Assembly: GCA_959347315.1 (NCBI GenBank) | Contig: OY365811.1 | Location: forward strand, 35,712,441-35,776,440 | Source: Bimastos eiseni | Lineage: Eukaryota; Annelida; Clitellata; Crassiclitellata; Lumbricidae | Direction: 5' to 3' | DNA length: 64,000 bases | Part shown: positions 1 through 11,995 of the stretch, in pieces | How the letters are laid out: each line of letters begins with the position of its first letter | Position numbering within the stretch: the stretch's first letter is position 1 | Translations under genes and position numbers: made by a program | The notes under the pieces: model-generated | Database searches by the model: none | What the model was told of the DNA's origin: nothing | What the model saw: the letters and a program-made list of their open reading frames with translations, nothing else

Positions 1-602
1 TCGCAATTCGCTTCTTCCTGGCATCAATAGGTCTGACATGTTGAACAGACCTCATCAGTCTTACCAGCCGAGTTTAAGAGAAAACCCCAGATTATACTAT
101 AAAAAAACCAGAAATACCCATACTATGAAGACATTACAATATGCAGTGTTAATGTTGTTAAGATGTAGATAGATACACTGGAAATGATTAAATGACATAT
201 ATTTTAAGTTTTTAACAAATTAAGACTGGACAGTATAAGAGTAACACTAACTCAACTATAAAAAAAACATTTTACCAATATCTAGCTTACTTATAAGTTG
301 CGGTTCTATAATTAGTAATTTATATAACTGCAACTTGCACATATATGTAGTGAAACTAAGTAGTACAATGTATTACTAATTAGTAAATAATAATGTCATT
401 ATTAAATACATTAACATAATGTTCTCCACTATATTGGACCTGTAAAAGTAAGACTCAGGTTTCAATTCTTCCTTGAATAGTGAAAAAAGGGAAATAAGTA
501 AAATATATGAAATAAGTGAAATACACTCAAATAGAAATAGAATATAAATAGAATAGTACTACTGTACTATTATTGATTGTTGAATGTTGCTTTTAATTAA
601 GT
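1..602. other. AT-rich flank of hAT element, no gene
   Basis: AT-rich sequence with no convincing open frame. It lies beyond the 3' end of the hAT transposase remnant and is probably the element's 3' non-coding part. No left terminal inverted repeat matching the proposed end at 3280 was seen, so the element may continue beyond the window edge. Confidence 0.4.
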
Positions 603-2797
603 TCAGTCTGTTTGAGTTTTTTCCTGTGAAAAACTGTCACTTGTCAGCGAGGCAGCATCCATGTCGACAACTTGAACTTCTGTTTCTTCAAGATCATATG
701 CAGGAATTGTTAACCTAGAAAGTTGATTCTGGTTCTGGAGTTTCAAAATATCTGCATATCTCTGCCAGCAACGTCCTTCACGCACATCTTCAATCAAGGT
801 TCGATTCGGTTTAAACTGATGACAAGTTCCATCCTTAGCAACTGCTTGCTTGGCTAGTATTCTATTCGAAACTGTTTGGCAAAGAAGCTTGTTAGTTTGT
901 TTCGTTTTAACTAAGTTAACCTTCGAAAATACTCTCTCAACTCATGCAGAGGAATGTGGTAGTGCCATAAGCGTGCACATCAGGTTAGCCAAAATATCAA
1001 ATTTCTTCTGGCCATTAGCATCTGTTACTTCTTGCAGTCCTAACCAGAATGCAGGTGGATCCTCGTTCTTCAAATGTCCAAGTTCGGTTTTGTATGATGC
1101 CAGCTCTCGCCATTGATCAGACAGATTATCCAGATTGTCTTCTGAAACAATTGTTGGCAACTTCATTGCTAATGTGATAATGGAAGGTTTGTTGATATCG
1201 AGTGCTTGCTTTGTATCCAACAGTTGCATTTGTGCCAGAACACCGTTTTGTTCAAGTGGAAACCTACGTCGTATTTGAATGCAAAGTTCAATCAGGAATG
1301 CCAATATATCCTTGCGAAACTGGATCTCTTTCTCTCCTAAAGGTTGTCGGATTAGCTGAGCTTCACATCGCCCGCCTAGCTCAATGTTAGCAAGTTTTTT
1401 TTGAACTCTTTCTTCTGAAGGATCAATGTCGGCAAGAATGTGTTCGTGCTGCAATACTTCTTCTCTAATAAAAAGACTGAGAAGTAAACGATACTCGCTA
1501 ATTACACTCCTGTACAATTTGTGAAGACGGAAGTTTTGAGATTGGAATTCGATGTTGATTATGTTTACTTTGCCCAGTATGTAGCCGACAAAGAGAAGCA
1601 TATGTTTCGTGCCAACAGTGTTCATTGTCTGAAAGATTTGCCCAGCACCATCAACTTTATCCACTGAAGCTTGTGATTGAAAATACAACTGTAGAGCATC
1701 CTATTGTTCAAGGATTCTCTCAACGACTGCTTCTCGGGACAGCCAACGTCTTTCACACAGCTTCAAAACTTTATGTTGCTGGACTTGAACTATATCCTGT
1801 ATCAACTGGAATTCATGATTTCGTTTGCTACTACGTGAAAAATAAAAACAGACATTCTTTACGAAAATTTCAAGCCATGATGGCAATTTTTTGCTGGCAG
1901 TATTTGCACAAAGTGCAAATGAATGGCAGACACAGCCAGAACAAAAACATATGGAATCTCTTTCTTCAGCTGTGCTTGGAAACCAATTGCAGACCCCATC
2001 ATAGTGGCACAGTTATCTGCAGCAAAACCAATGACATTGGTTATCGGAATCTCATGTGTTTGCAACAATTTCTTAACAGCTGTAAACAAGCCAAGACCTG
2101 TTCCATCCTCCACCTCAATGAGGTCTAACAGTGAATCAACGACTTGTCTTGTTTTTGTGTCACAGAATCGAACAACGACTGCCAATATCTGATTCGTAGA
2201 GACGTCAGTACTCTCATCAACGCTTATAGAGAATTTCTGATTTTTGCAAATGTTTATAATTTAAAGTCGCTCAAAATGAGCAATGCCGAACTGCATGACA
2301 TAGGCAGCTTTGGTGCGTTTCAGTGACATCTTTTGTGCAATTGCGCTGTCTGGGAACATCTGTTTACAACAGTCAATCAAATGATCGGCTTGTAAAAACG
2401 GTGTGTTGTGTTCTGCCATGAAAGCCGTCAACACAATCTCTGCATTAGCAACTTTGTCTTGGAGACTGACCTCTTTTGGTTTGTTGAAAAACTTCACAAT
2501 GTTCGAAGTTTTGCTTTTGGCTGTAAAGTTTTTGATGTGTTTCACTGTGTCTTTATGTGCCATTAAAGCTGTTTTGTTAACATTATTTAATGTGCACGAG
2601 CAGACCGTACAAATCACAGCATAGCGATTACCAGAGTCCGGTTTGATCCAATCCTTTAGTTCATTATCTGTTAACCATTCTTCACAGAAAGCCTGTTGAT
2701 ACCAACCCTTTGCCTTCAATTTTTTACGTGGTGGCGTCACTGGCGCTGCTCCTGTCATGTTGCTGCTACAACTATCATCTTCTGATATGTCGGACAT
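603..2797 (-). pseudogene. hAT-superfamily transposase, broken by stops and a frameshift
   Basis: A hAT transposase cuts and pastes its own element; this copy cannot. Reading starts at ATG 2797 in the motif MSDISEDD. A BED/TTF-like zinc-binding segment follows (ICTVCSC, then two histidines in AHKDTVKH). The RNase-H-like core shows SVDESTD, which should carry the first catalytic Asp, and GFAADNCA, the second Asp region. RRWLSREAVVERILEQ is a typical hAT core stretch. The C-terminal dimerisation region reads LPHSSA, then VERVFSKVNLVKTK. Stops interrupt at 2261-2263, 1701-1703 and 942-944; all three resume in frame, and the last replaces one codon inside the dimerisation motif. One frameshift lies near 1860-1886. 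Family placement (hAT, BED finger type) is from motif knowledge. Whether it moves relatives in trans is not visible. Confidence 0.88.
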
Positions 2798-3251
2798 TTT
2801 TGTTTATAAAATTTTGTAATTTTAAATCTGTATTATTTAATTTGTTATTAAATTTGTTAATTTTATTTAATTAATTAATAAAATTTGTTATTTATTTCAA
2901 AATTTCTGAAATAAAAAATGGTAATACAAAATCATAGATAAGGTTACGTCATTGTAGCATTTACATGACGTCATGGTTGTATTTGCATGGATACTGGTCT
3001 AGTGGAAAGACTTACGGTCACTTACCATAGATCTATTATTAATCTAAGATTAATGTCATAGATAGGACAATACGTGTTATTATGTATAGGAGTAGGACAC
3101 GCTTTTACAAGTGAACTTTACGGTCAAACTTGGCCAGGAAATATACAAAAAATGGTCAAAACATAAAAGAAATGGCAAAATGGTCAAAAATACCCAGATT
3201 AGTGCCAATTTGGCAAAAAATTACCCAGATACCCAGACGACAGCCTAAAAA

Positions 3252-3280
3252 CCCAGATCTAGTGAAAAAACCTAGCACTG
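3252..3280. repeat. Candidate hAT terminal inverted repeat
   Basis: On the minus strand this reads CAGTGCTAGG followed by a T-rich stretch, the usual form of a hAT end, and it sits upstream of the transposase start at 2797. The 8 bases after it (GTAACATT) would be the target duplication, but no partner copy is in the window. Subterminal CCCAGA/TACCCAG repeats fill 3150-3265. Placement is inference. Confidence 0.4.
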
Positions 3281-3288
3281 GTAACATT

Positions 3289-4577
3289 GGACCTCATTGC
3301 TCTTTGGCTAGAGCCATAACTGATACATTAAAATATGAACATGAAATGTAATCGAGCATTTATGTAGCGCCCCTTCGAGATGTCTACTCTTACACCATGG
3401 TTACGCTAACGACGCGGATATTCAAATTAAATGTTTGGTTTTGTAAACACATTTATAAAATGCCTATTTCTGTCAAGTAGATGAAAATAATTGTATGCCA
3501 ATGTAAAGAAATGTTGTAAGACATGTTTTTGCAGTTTCCTGCAGGTTTGAGTTCAATTATATTGTAAGTTTGACTTTTTGACTTTTGTAAATAATTTGTT
3601 CTATTATCGATCAAAGCGTAGGCACTGTTAATTTTCACATTTATTATCTGTGTGCGTATAAAGAAACCGAAGTTCATATGGAATGAAGCAATATATCAGA
3701 TGACATTATATTCTCATTCAAGCCCCCAAAATTGCAGTGCTTGACATGGTCATCTTATGTTATCTTCCACAGGTCTACTACGGTCTCTGATTCAGTTTTT
3801 TTTTCTGTGACGCTGTTCTGCCAGGGTTAGAGGTCTTGCTAATTTGTTGAACGAATTTGCTGAACAGACATTTCGATTAAGCCAGCCCTATGTATACCGA
3901 GGTATGCGTCCGCACGATGTCACGGAATGTCTGCGGGAGCAGGAGTGCCCCAAAAATGTCTTTTTTCACATTTATTCTTTTCTTGTTATTTTACTCGTTC
4001 ATTTTCAACCAAATCGTGCGCTTACCGTATGCGCACAAGCTAGATCTACACCCTGATGTGCGTCCGCCTTTTTAAAGTGATATATATATATATATGAGCT
4101 CACAATTTTCATATTATTTTCATGTTTATTTTTTCTTGCTATTTTATTCCTTCAATTTCAGCCAAATCGTAGGGCCAGTTGTCATGAAACATAGTGCGGA
4201 CGCACACCAGGTTGTAGGCCTGTCCTGGGCTCATTCCTTTCGTTTGATCATTTGACGCAGCTATCTATTGAGTTGACCAAAATTGCATTCTATAATCGAA
4301 ATGTCTATTCAGCAAATTCGTACTGAACAGCGAGAGGAGTAGCGACGTCGTACATGTGAACGTGACGAAGAGGCAGAGAACTAAAAGAAGAAAAACCAGA
4401 AACAGTAAAGATTATTTTAAGTCGCTCTAGTGCAGTAGTTGGTGTATAATTATGATTGAATGATTATTAAATATAAAACAACTGCTCTGGCTACGCCGGA
4501 ATGTAAGGATGAAGAAAACTACGTTGACAATTTTTTTTAATTCCTGAGGGTTCCAGGAGACCACTGGCAAATCGCAA
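3289..4577. other. No gene; local duplicated segments
   Basis: No supported coding sequence. An imperfect direct repeat of about 47 bp (3967-4013 and 4122-4168, both ending in CCAAATCGT) and three copies of the box GTGCGTCCGC or its complement (near 3904, 4060, 4193) suggest a small decayed repeat unit. Confidence 0.4.
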
Positions 4578-4621
4578 GGCAACCCCCGTGGGGGTCGCCA
4601 CCCACAGGTTGAGAACCGCTG
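4578..4621 (-). repeat. hAT (Charlie-type) terminus
   Basis: Read on the minus strand from 4621 this begins CAGCGGTTCTCAACCTGTGG and continues into a GGCGACCCCC palindromic stretch, a very characteristic hAT/Charlie-like inverted terminus. The matching end and its 8-bp duplication (expected CCGTTTGG) were not found, so this is a solitary or truncated end. Confidence 0.6.
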
Positions 4622-4699
4622 CCGTTTGGAGTGGGTGTTACCATTAAGCAGAACGAAAATACGGCACGACTATAGCCTAGGTCTGTAAGACCTATAATA

Positions 4700-5810
4700 A
4701 CAATATTGTGTCACGGTCTACGAGGGATAGAAATAGGATTGTCTAGAGTACAGCAACACAAAATATTACAATACAGTCCACAAAAATACAGACTAGAACA
4801 CCACACTTACACACTACAACAGCACAATCTCAGACTACAACATCACAACAACGGAATTCAAAACCACAAATACAGACTACAACTACAACAATGCCACAAG
4901 CACACACTACAACAAAGATTACCACAACACAGGCTGCTGTTGGTTTAATATCTGTTAGCAATGCTTTAAAATCTATCTATCATCATCCTTTGACAGAGGA
5001 ACAGAAACTATTGGAAAAAAATAGAAATGACAGGATAGTTTTTGTAAATGGAGAGGAGGATAACCTTCTAAAATTATACAATCACAGACCTAGGCAGCTT
5101 AACTAGGAAATAATTGAGAAAGCTGGAGGTCAAGTAAATAAGGTATACATTACAAAAAGGAGATCTTAGAATTTTAGCTATAAATGTGGCACAAAGGAAT
5201 AGATTAATGAAATTGAATCATTTGGATAATAGTCCTGTTACAACCAGTTTACCCTTTGCTCTAAATAAATCACAATCAAATGTAAATAAATCATTACCTT
5301 CATCAGCTCCGAAGCAAAATGTGGAATACTCCGCAAAAGGAGTAATCTATGGTTTAATGGAGAGCCAGAGCATTCTGGATGAGATTGCTAGAGAAATAGG
5401 AGCAAAATTTATGACCCGACTAGGTAATATTGAACACAGTAAATCAACGTTAATAGCATTTGATAAGGGTACTTTGCTGCCTGATTTCATTGAAATCGAT
5501 AGTCACAGGTATTTTGTTCATCCCTTGGTGTCCCTATTTAAATGTTACATGTGGCAGATGTCAGAATTTTGGTCATTTAAATAATCAGTGCAGCAAATCT
5601 GAAGTATGCAGCTGGTGTAGTGGTAGCCACAATTACTTAGATTGTACAGCTACAGCTATGAGTAAATGTGCTAATTGTGGGAGCATGGCACACAGCGCTG
5701 CTTACAAATCATGTCCGAAATATCTTGAATTACAGAGTGCCCTTAAAATTAGAGCAATAGAGAATATTCCCTTAAATGAGGCAATGAAGAAGGTTAAGGC
5801 AATTAGGTAG
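4700..5810 (+). pseudogene. Non-LTR retrotransposon ORF1 (zinc-knuckle protein), decayed
   Basis: ORF1 proteins of Jockey-like elements bind element RNA. A Thr/Gln-rich N-terminal part (about 4740-4960) is followed by a stretch at 5150-5540, then three cysteine-rich knuckles at 5548-5730: CGRCQNFGHLNNQC, CSWCSGSHNYLDC, and CANCG...H...CP. The reading frame changes at least twice (4891-5106, 5186-5584 and 5460-5810 lie in three different frames), so it is not functional. The three-knuckle arrangement directly upstream of an endonuclease is typical of this class. Exact clade is not resolved. Confidence 0.8.
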
Positions 5811-6289
5811 CAGAATCCTGTTCATGATACAAAACATAATCAGATTAACACACAGAGTGAATTGATTGATAACATTCCTACTTATTCATCCCAACTGAAA
5901 ATTGGGACTACTCATGATGTTGTATCATTGCCATTAGGGTTACCAGCCCAAGGTAAACCATCTCTTAATCCAGTTAAGTCTGAAAATACCATCTGACATA
6001 GTAGGAACATTTTTAAATTTTAATAAAGATAAGTATAAATCATTTACGAACAATAATATGGATACACATGTTAAGAGTGCTGAATCGTCTCTTAATCAGT
6101 CATTTGTACTTGGCGTTTTGGCAGCCATTGATAAATATAAAAATAAAGAACAGCTCAAATCTATGATAAGTCAAGTAGCATCTGAGATGTTTTTCAAGAA
6201 TGAGATTCATTTTGAATGTATTAAATAAATAAATTAATTAAAATTAAATCCTGTAATAAAGATAATAATTCTTTAAAATTGTCCCATTA

Positions 6290-6850
6290 TGGCTCTTTCT
6301 ATTCTACAATGGAATGACAATAGCTGATACAATAATAAAGATCAACTTAGAAATTTCATTTGTAAGACAACTAATCCTCCTGATATAATATGTGTACAAC
6401 AAACCTATCTGAAACTTAAATATAATGCTCCTATGTAGAGGGCTATGGTATTATACGTAAAGACTGCATAACTGATAAAGGTTATATATAAATAAAAGTA
6501 GGTTTAAATTTTACTGTTTTAAATATACATGATGTTTTGTTTTGAATATAGAAATTCAAGGAATTGAAATTAAAACAATAAATGGACATTTGAAATTTTT
6601 TAATATGTTTTGGTCCCCATCGCAAGAATTAACAAAAGAAGGTCTTCAAAAATTGTTTATGGATAAAAGATCACTTATGGTAGGAGATTACAACACTCAT
6701 AATAAAATTTGGGGTTCCTCACAAACAAATGTAAGGGTTAAATATTAGAGGATATATTAATTGAAACAAATGCAGTTATACTTAATACAGAACAGGCTAC
6801 ACATGTTAATTCAAGGCAGACAAATTTTTTTAATAATAAAGATAATTGGG
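6290..6850 (+). pseudogene. Non-LTR ORF2: N-terminal apurinic-type endonuclease fragment
   Basis: The reading opens with MALSILQWNDNS, then PPDIICVQQTYLK, the usual first blocks of the retroelement endonuclease, where the Gln corresponds to the metal-binding Glu (IQET in intact copies). Further on LMVGDYNTHNKIWGSS carries the GDFN-like catalytic block, with Tyr for Phe and Thr for Ala. Several stops and frameshifts are present. Reverse transcriptase does not follow; the sequence loses all similarity by about 6900. Same element as the ORF1 upstream. Confidence 0.78.
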
Positions 6851-7102
6851 AAATTCAACCAATTATTAAACTGGTTTTTATGTATGAGTCTAATATCACT
6901 TAGAATTATAGGCTGCCTCATAAATGCGCTACAGCATGATAACTTTATGGCTCGGATAGCTATGAACTGAGAGTGTCTTCATGGCTGTGGCCTTTGTGAA
7001 ATATAACATTTGGGTTACAGTGATAGATGTCAATAATTATGTCAAATCGCAATACTAGCTTCAGGCAAAATGTAATGCTAGCTAGTATGAAGGAAGAAAA
7101 GA

Positions 7103-7103
7103 A

Positions 7104-7145
<42 letters not shown>

Positions 7146-7352
7146 GAATGGAGGAAGTGCGTTGCTTGATGTGTAGACCTACACAGGAAGAACTAATTAC
7201 TAAGTAAGTAATATACATATGTGTATAATATATATATATATTTATATGTATATATATATATATATTATATAGCTTATAATATATAATATTATTATTATTA
7301 TTAAATATTATTATTTAATAATTATTATTATTTTATTTAATAATAATAATCG
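7103..7352. repeat. TA, GA and TTA microsatellites
   Basis: (TA)n at 7103-7124 runs into (GA)n at 7125-7144, then TA- and TTA-rich sequence to about 7352. Simple-sequence DNA at the point where the retroelement remnant ends. Confidence 0.9.
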
Positions 7353-7751
7353 TCAGAGCTGGCGAAGCAGCCGGACGCGCAGCTACGTCGAAGAGGGTCA
7401 AGTACTCCCCATAGTCAACACCCATGACTTCGTACATGTAGCCCTCGCCTTGGAATCCGGCGGTGATTGCCATGGAGCAGTGAAGGACTGCATTTCATCT
7501 CAGAGTTGGGTAGTCGAGCGAGTGCTGCGACCCATGATCCAATGGAGACGTCATTTCTGTTCCAACGTATCTCGGTTGTTCTTCAGCGTGGGAACGCCGC
7601 CTGCCTCTTCGGGACATTGCCAACACTCACTTAGCTCGCCGACATGGACGATAAAAGCATAATGTGAAACATATATGTATAATAATAATAATAATAATAA
7701 TGACAAGAATAATAATAATATAAATAATAATAATATTGATAATAATAGTAA

Positions 7752-7782
<31 letters not shown>

Positions 7783-7790
7783 AATAGCTG
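7353..7790. other. Unassigned GC-richer block with (AAT)n tail
   Basis: About 300 bp of higher GC content, flanked on the left by TTA repeats and on the right by (AAT)n at 7678-7790. This looks like a retroposed sequence bounded by simple repeats, but no protein or tRNA-like motif was recognised on either strand. Confidence 0.35.
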
Positions 7791-8056
7791 TCCTGATGGT
7801 CTAGAGTGTTTATTATTACATAAATGTCGTTTACCGAGAAGCCAACAGTGGAATAACACTCAGAATACTAACTATATTCTACATACCAACAATCGAATAG
7901 AAGCTTTTAGCAGCCTTTCCATTCGGTGTCAGATTCATTTTCTACTCGTTATGTTAGTTTGAATTTACATTAATATACGTCGTTCCATTGATACCAGACG
8001 CAAACTTGCTTAGAACAAATTGTATTCACTTTGGCCAGAAACACTTCTGACTATCG

Positions 8057-8146
8057 CAGTAATTATCGTAATCGTAATCTCCAAATTTCTAAAGCGCCAC
8101 TTTAAAGCTAAGCGCAGGGCACCAGCTTATTCACGAGGGTTGTCCA
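8057..8146 (-). repeat. SINE-like dispersed repeat, copy 1
   Basis: On the minus strand the core reads GTGAATAAGCTGGTGCCCTG and ends in a GATTAC-type tail (8060-8082). The same core recurs at 13941-14013, 32381-32430, 41503-41580, 46559-46630 and 62516-62580. No polymerase III boxes were identified in the copies. Confidence 0.65.
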
Positions 8147-8543
8147 AAGGATAGACCGCGGGTGGTTAGAGTTCAGTTTCCACGAGGTCAGCAGGGAGGC
8201 AGAGTAGCTGTCAAGGAGGGTGTCGCTTTGGTCGAGGATTGACAGGTGGGATGTCAAGTAGTGAGTCTGGGTAAGACTCAAAACACAACAACCGCAGCCC
8301 ATTTATGTGTGTAGGCATCAAACCACTCAGCATACATGCAGAGCAATCAAGTACTTTTCAGAAACGTTGGAAACACATGCAATAGTATATGACGTAATGC
8401 AATGTAATGTAATCTGAGTATGTACGTATGTATATTACAAGACGCATTTGAGATGGTTCCTACTGAATAGCTCCCAACGTTAAAAACGGAACAGTGGGGG
8501 TTGTATCGGGTCTTAATATTAGCCTGTTAAACAACTCTGTTAC

Positions 8544-8544
<1 letters not shown>

Positions 8545-8587
<43 letters not shown>
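8545..8587. repeat. (ATA)n microsatellite
   Basis: Uninterrupted ATA trinucleotides, about 14 units. Confidence 0.95.
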
Positions 8588-8588
<1 letters not shown>

Positions 8589-9579
8589 TAAAGGTGATGC
8601 TAATTACGCTGAATAGTTGCAACGAACAATTTCTGACTTTCTGCATTCGTGCCAAATTAGAAAGTGTCTGTTATGACCAGAGATTGAGTGTTTCATGCAA
8701 GCGCAAATTGCACGAACTATTATTGCTCTTCTCCATTATTCAGTGCTTGAAATGACGCACTATGGCAAACCATCGAGTGCAGTGCCTTGCTGAATGTGTG
8801 TGTATGTGTGATTGGGTGTGTGTTTACGTGTGTGTAAGGTGGGTGAATGGGTGGATCAATCGGTCTTATTGATAAGTTTCTGTTTATTGTTCGGAATCAA
8901 TGGCATTGGAAACACGATGTCCTTCTTTTCTCGTCACCCTCTTCCACTTTGACTTTGCCCTTTTGGTGAAGTGCATGTTCGTTCCAGGCGACGAGTGTTG
9001 TAAAAACTGAAAAACAGACTCTTATTATCGACATAAAGTCAAATAGAAAACGCACTGGACCGGACCGTGTCCTTTCAGGTAACGCAGACTATGTAATTAA
9101 CTCTACTAGAAGGTAGGGAGTGGAAGACAACGTGACGTGAAGGGGTTGAAGTAGAAAAATGTGTAACGTACGAACGATAGAATCTCCTTGGAAAGCTAGA
9201 CATCAACGACGTTAGACATTTTTAGGTAATGTAACGTAATATAACATGACGTAATGATGAAAAGTAATTGACCACTTGAATATTATATTCGTCTGCGCAT
9301 TAACTCCTTCAAGCTGGCTTATGACAATCACTTAATTAACTGAACTACTGATGGTGTTGTTATTAGTATTACTGTGAGGACGTTCTGATAGGGTTCCTTC
9401 TTAATTGCTGTCTCATACTTATTTCCAGGCATTGCTTACTTAAATTTTGCTGATTTGAATAAGCAATACGTTGGAGAAGTCAGAGAAAAATTTTTGCTGA
9501 CGTAATATTGTGAGACGTTACTCGATCTTTGTTTTAATAGTAGTTACACGATGATCTTGCTGTCATTCCAGAACAATTG
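8588..9579. other. 5' flank of the 694-codon gene
   Basis: No coding sequence recognised. A possible splice acceptor (TGTCATTCCAG ending at 9571) precedes the long open frame, and an in-frame TGA at 9578-9580 follows it, so any exon starting there begins with 5' untranslated sequence. A TGTAACG/GACGTAATG cluster lies at 9225-9255. Confidence 0.35.
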
Positions 9580-9679
9580 ATTTCTGATCTCTTCTGATCT
9601 TGATCGTCATTCGCCGTTTTCGCCCAAACGCGGATTTGCATCACAAATCACCAACTGTATTTGCTATCACCAATCGACG

Positions 9680-11764
9680 ATGCGGAAGAACTCCGCTTCG
9701 GAGGGTAATAACGGCCGCCCGAGACTACTCCATCGGAATGGATCTGTCAAGGGCTTTCTCCGAATACCTACGATGACGCCAGATGTTCCACGTAAATTCA
9801 GAGATTTTTCTATGCACGACAACGTCGTCACTGAACCAAGACAACGACCACCGCACAATGGAGCCATTAGGTCGCTTCCGGGATCCAATGACACGTCATT
9901 TCCGGTTGATCGACGCGTTCGACAGGAACAAACAGAAGGTTCTTGGCATAAGAGGATAACAACGGCGGTTAATCAACCGAAATGGAAAGACAACGTCGAC
10001 GACCTGCAAGACTCAACCGTGACTCTATTGGGTCACAGGAGAACCGCAGTTCCAGGTAGGATATGTCGGAATGCGATTTCGAGAAGTGCTGACGGAAACC
10101 GGAGAAATAGCTTCCAGCCGATCGGCGCCGAAGCGACACCTGCCGAACTCCTCTGCAATCGCGTGCGCGAGATTCCACCTGTTTCCAGAGGCGGAGTCGG
10201 ATCGCAGATGGGTCCAGAACGAAGACGCAGCGCCGAAAACAGAAGCGACTGGTCGTCTGCTTCCGCCGGAAGAAGATTCAGAGTGACGTCAGCGAAAATA
10301 GAGCAGGAAGGTCTCCTCATACGAATTCCTCGATCTGCGGATTCATCTGGAGGACGCAGGTGCAATGGGCGATCGGAGACCACTGGCGTCTGGGACTACA
10401 CGGAACCCTGGCTCAGCCTCAAGGGTCGCTCAGAGCGTTGGCTCCAGAAGTGGGGTGACACGGGACAACTGGTGGACAATAGGAATCATCGACATGCATC
10501 AAAGACCACCCTTGGTGATTTTCGGTCGAATATCCCAATGAAGGTTGTCGAGAAAAACTCAGAGGATATCGCTGACAGTTGTCGGCAAACGAAGACAGTC
10601 TGTCAAGAGCCAAACACCCATTGTCATGATGACGACATCAATCGGCGTTCTACTTCCGGTACTACTTCTATATCAGAATCTGATCCAGTGCACGCTGAAT
10701 CCATCGACGCTGACTCGTTTAACTCACCGGTCAAATCTTTTCCATCGCAACGACTAGACCGGTGTGAATCCGTTGATCAGGCGGATGCGGAAGAAGTGGA
10801 AGCCCTAGACAGAAGTCCCTCACCCGTTCTCCCCTTCGCTTCTGATGAGGCATGTAGGGTCGTTGAACTACTGCGAGTCGAGAGATTAAAAGAAGAGGAG
10901 CCGCAAGAAGAGCTGTCCGTTCTTACAAACGCAGAGCACATTAAAGAACACGGAAAACCGACTGAGCAAGAATCAGAGCAAAAACTAGAAGAACAATCAC
11001 TGGGACAGACAAAAGAAAAGACACTTAGACAAATTGAGGAACCGACGGGAGGGCCTGACCAGGTCCTGCTCCGTCTTTTAACAGAACACAGGATACACGA
11101 GGACCAATCAGTGCCTCAGAAAACGAACCAATCAATACCTCATATAACAGACCAATCAGAACCTCAGAAAACAGATCTATCACACCACAAAGAGCCGGAC
11201 GCCATCTTCTCCAAATCCACCTCCGAAAGAAAATCCCTCCAGGCGAATAATCTAACAAAATCTGCCACTAACCTATCCCGCAATAATAATTCATCCTCAA
11301 GCGCAGAACGGTTGCGAAGAATTTTATCGGAAAATGCAACGGGACTGGGACGGAAATTGAGATCCATGGAAACGCCTTTGACGACGAGCGTACCCGAGAA
11401 ACAACCCCGACCTCCATTTCCAACCTCCTCTGCCAGCCGAAAACCCGGTCAACTCGTCAAGTCTAAATCCTCGGCCACTCTGCAAACAGCGCCGAACGTG
11501 TGTTGCCATGGAGATCGAGGCAACGGAAACGATTGGCATGCTGGGAATTACCACTGGAATCTTAAAGAAGAAGGTGGGGTAAATTCGAGGGGCTCTTTTC
11601 GGATGACCCCGTTTCACTACGATAGCAGATATTTGGATTATCTGCAAAGACCCTCTTTGGCGGGGTTGAGGAGGGACTGGAGGGATGTTGAGTTCGGCTT
11701 TGATGAAGTCATCGCCGAATCAGTTATCAAGTGCACTGCTTGGCTTAATGGACAGGGCACGTAG
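9680..11764 (+). CDS. 694-aa uncharacterised protein, possible PRR18-like C-terminus
   Basis: A single open frame of 694 codons in DNA otherwise full of stops, with higher GC than its flanks, so very likely a real coding exon. The frame is open back to 9581; ATG 9680 is the first Met. Composition is Ser/Arg/Glu-rich and probably disordered: no membrane segment or signal peptide. Glu/Lys-rich sequence spans residues about 395-460. A short degenerate repeat of the form DQSxPQKT occurs around residues 475-500, and a Ser/Asn-rich stretch around 530-545. The last ~25 residues (DVEFGFDEVIAESVIKCTAW) look folded and faintly recall the C-terminal KCTEWL-type motif of vertebrate PRR18; this is a memory-based likeness, not a search result. 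AATAAA occurs at 12331 and 12765. Function unknown. Confidence 0.72.
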   Translation: MRKNSASEGNNGRPRLLHRNGSVKGFLRIPTMTPDVPRKFRDFSMHDNVVTEPRQRPPHNGAIRSLPGSNDTSFPVDRRVRQEQTEGSWHKRITTAVNQPKWKDNVDDLQDSTVTLLGHRRTAVPGRICRNAISRSADGNRRNSFQPIGAEATPAELLCNRVREIPPVSRGGVGSQMGPERRRSAENRSDWSSASAGRRFRVTSAKIEQEGLLIRIPRSADSSGGRRCNGRSETTGVWDYTEPWLSLKGRSERWLQKWGDTGQLVDNRNHRHASKTTLGDFRSNIPMKVVEKNSEDIADSCRQTKTVCQEPNTHCHDDDINRRSTSGTTSISESDPVHAESIDADSFNSPVKSFPSQRLDRCESVDQADAEEVEALDRSPSPVLPFASDEACRVVELLRVERLKEEEPQEELSVLTNAEHIKEHGKPTEQESEQKLEEQSLGQTKEKTLRQIEEPTGGPDQVLLRLLTEHRIHEDQSVPQKTNQSIPHITDQSEPQKTDLSHHKEPDAIFSKSTSERKSLQANNLTKSATNLSRNNNSSSSAERLRRILSENATGLGRKLRSMETPLTTSVPEKQPRPPFPTSSASRKPGQLVKSKSSATLQTAPNVCCHGDRGNGNDWHAGNYHWNLKEEGGVNSRGSFRMTPFHYDSRYLDYLQRPSLAGLRRDWRDVEFGFDEVIAESVIKCTAWLNGQGT

Positions 11765-11887
11765 AAGGCTGTCCTGACCCAGTTCCATTGTCTAAAGAAT
11801 CTGTCATAACAGATATCAATTTGTACTATAATATGTGACAGACCGACGAGTTATGCTGCGCTATACACAGAGCAATACATGTATAAA

Positions 11888-11995
11888 CTATGAATCAATC
11901 AATGAATCTGTCAATGAATCTGTCAATCAGTCAGTGAATCAATCAATAGAAAAATCAGTCACTCAACCAGTTAGTCAGTCAATCATTCGATCGAT
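11888..11995. repeat. (AATC)n/(AGTC)n tetranucleotide repeat
   Basis: Degenerate four-base repeats, AATCAATC mixed with GTCAGTCA. The same type of array recurs at 51670-51810 and 55446-55505. Confidence 0.9.

Noticed and set aside
3130..3351. 73-aa plus-strand frame (ARKYTKNGQNIKEMAKW)
   Set aside because: It lies in the subterminal repeats of the hAT element; Lys/Asn-rich because of base composition.
10033..10383. Minus-strand frame of 116 aa inside the 694-codon gene
   Set aside because: Shadow of the plus-strand coding sequence, with no recognisable protein.
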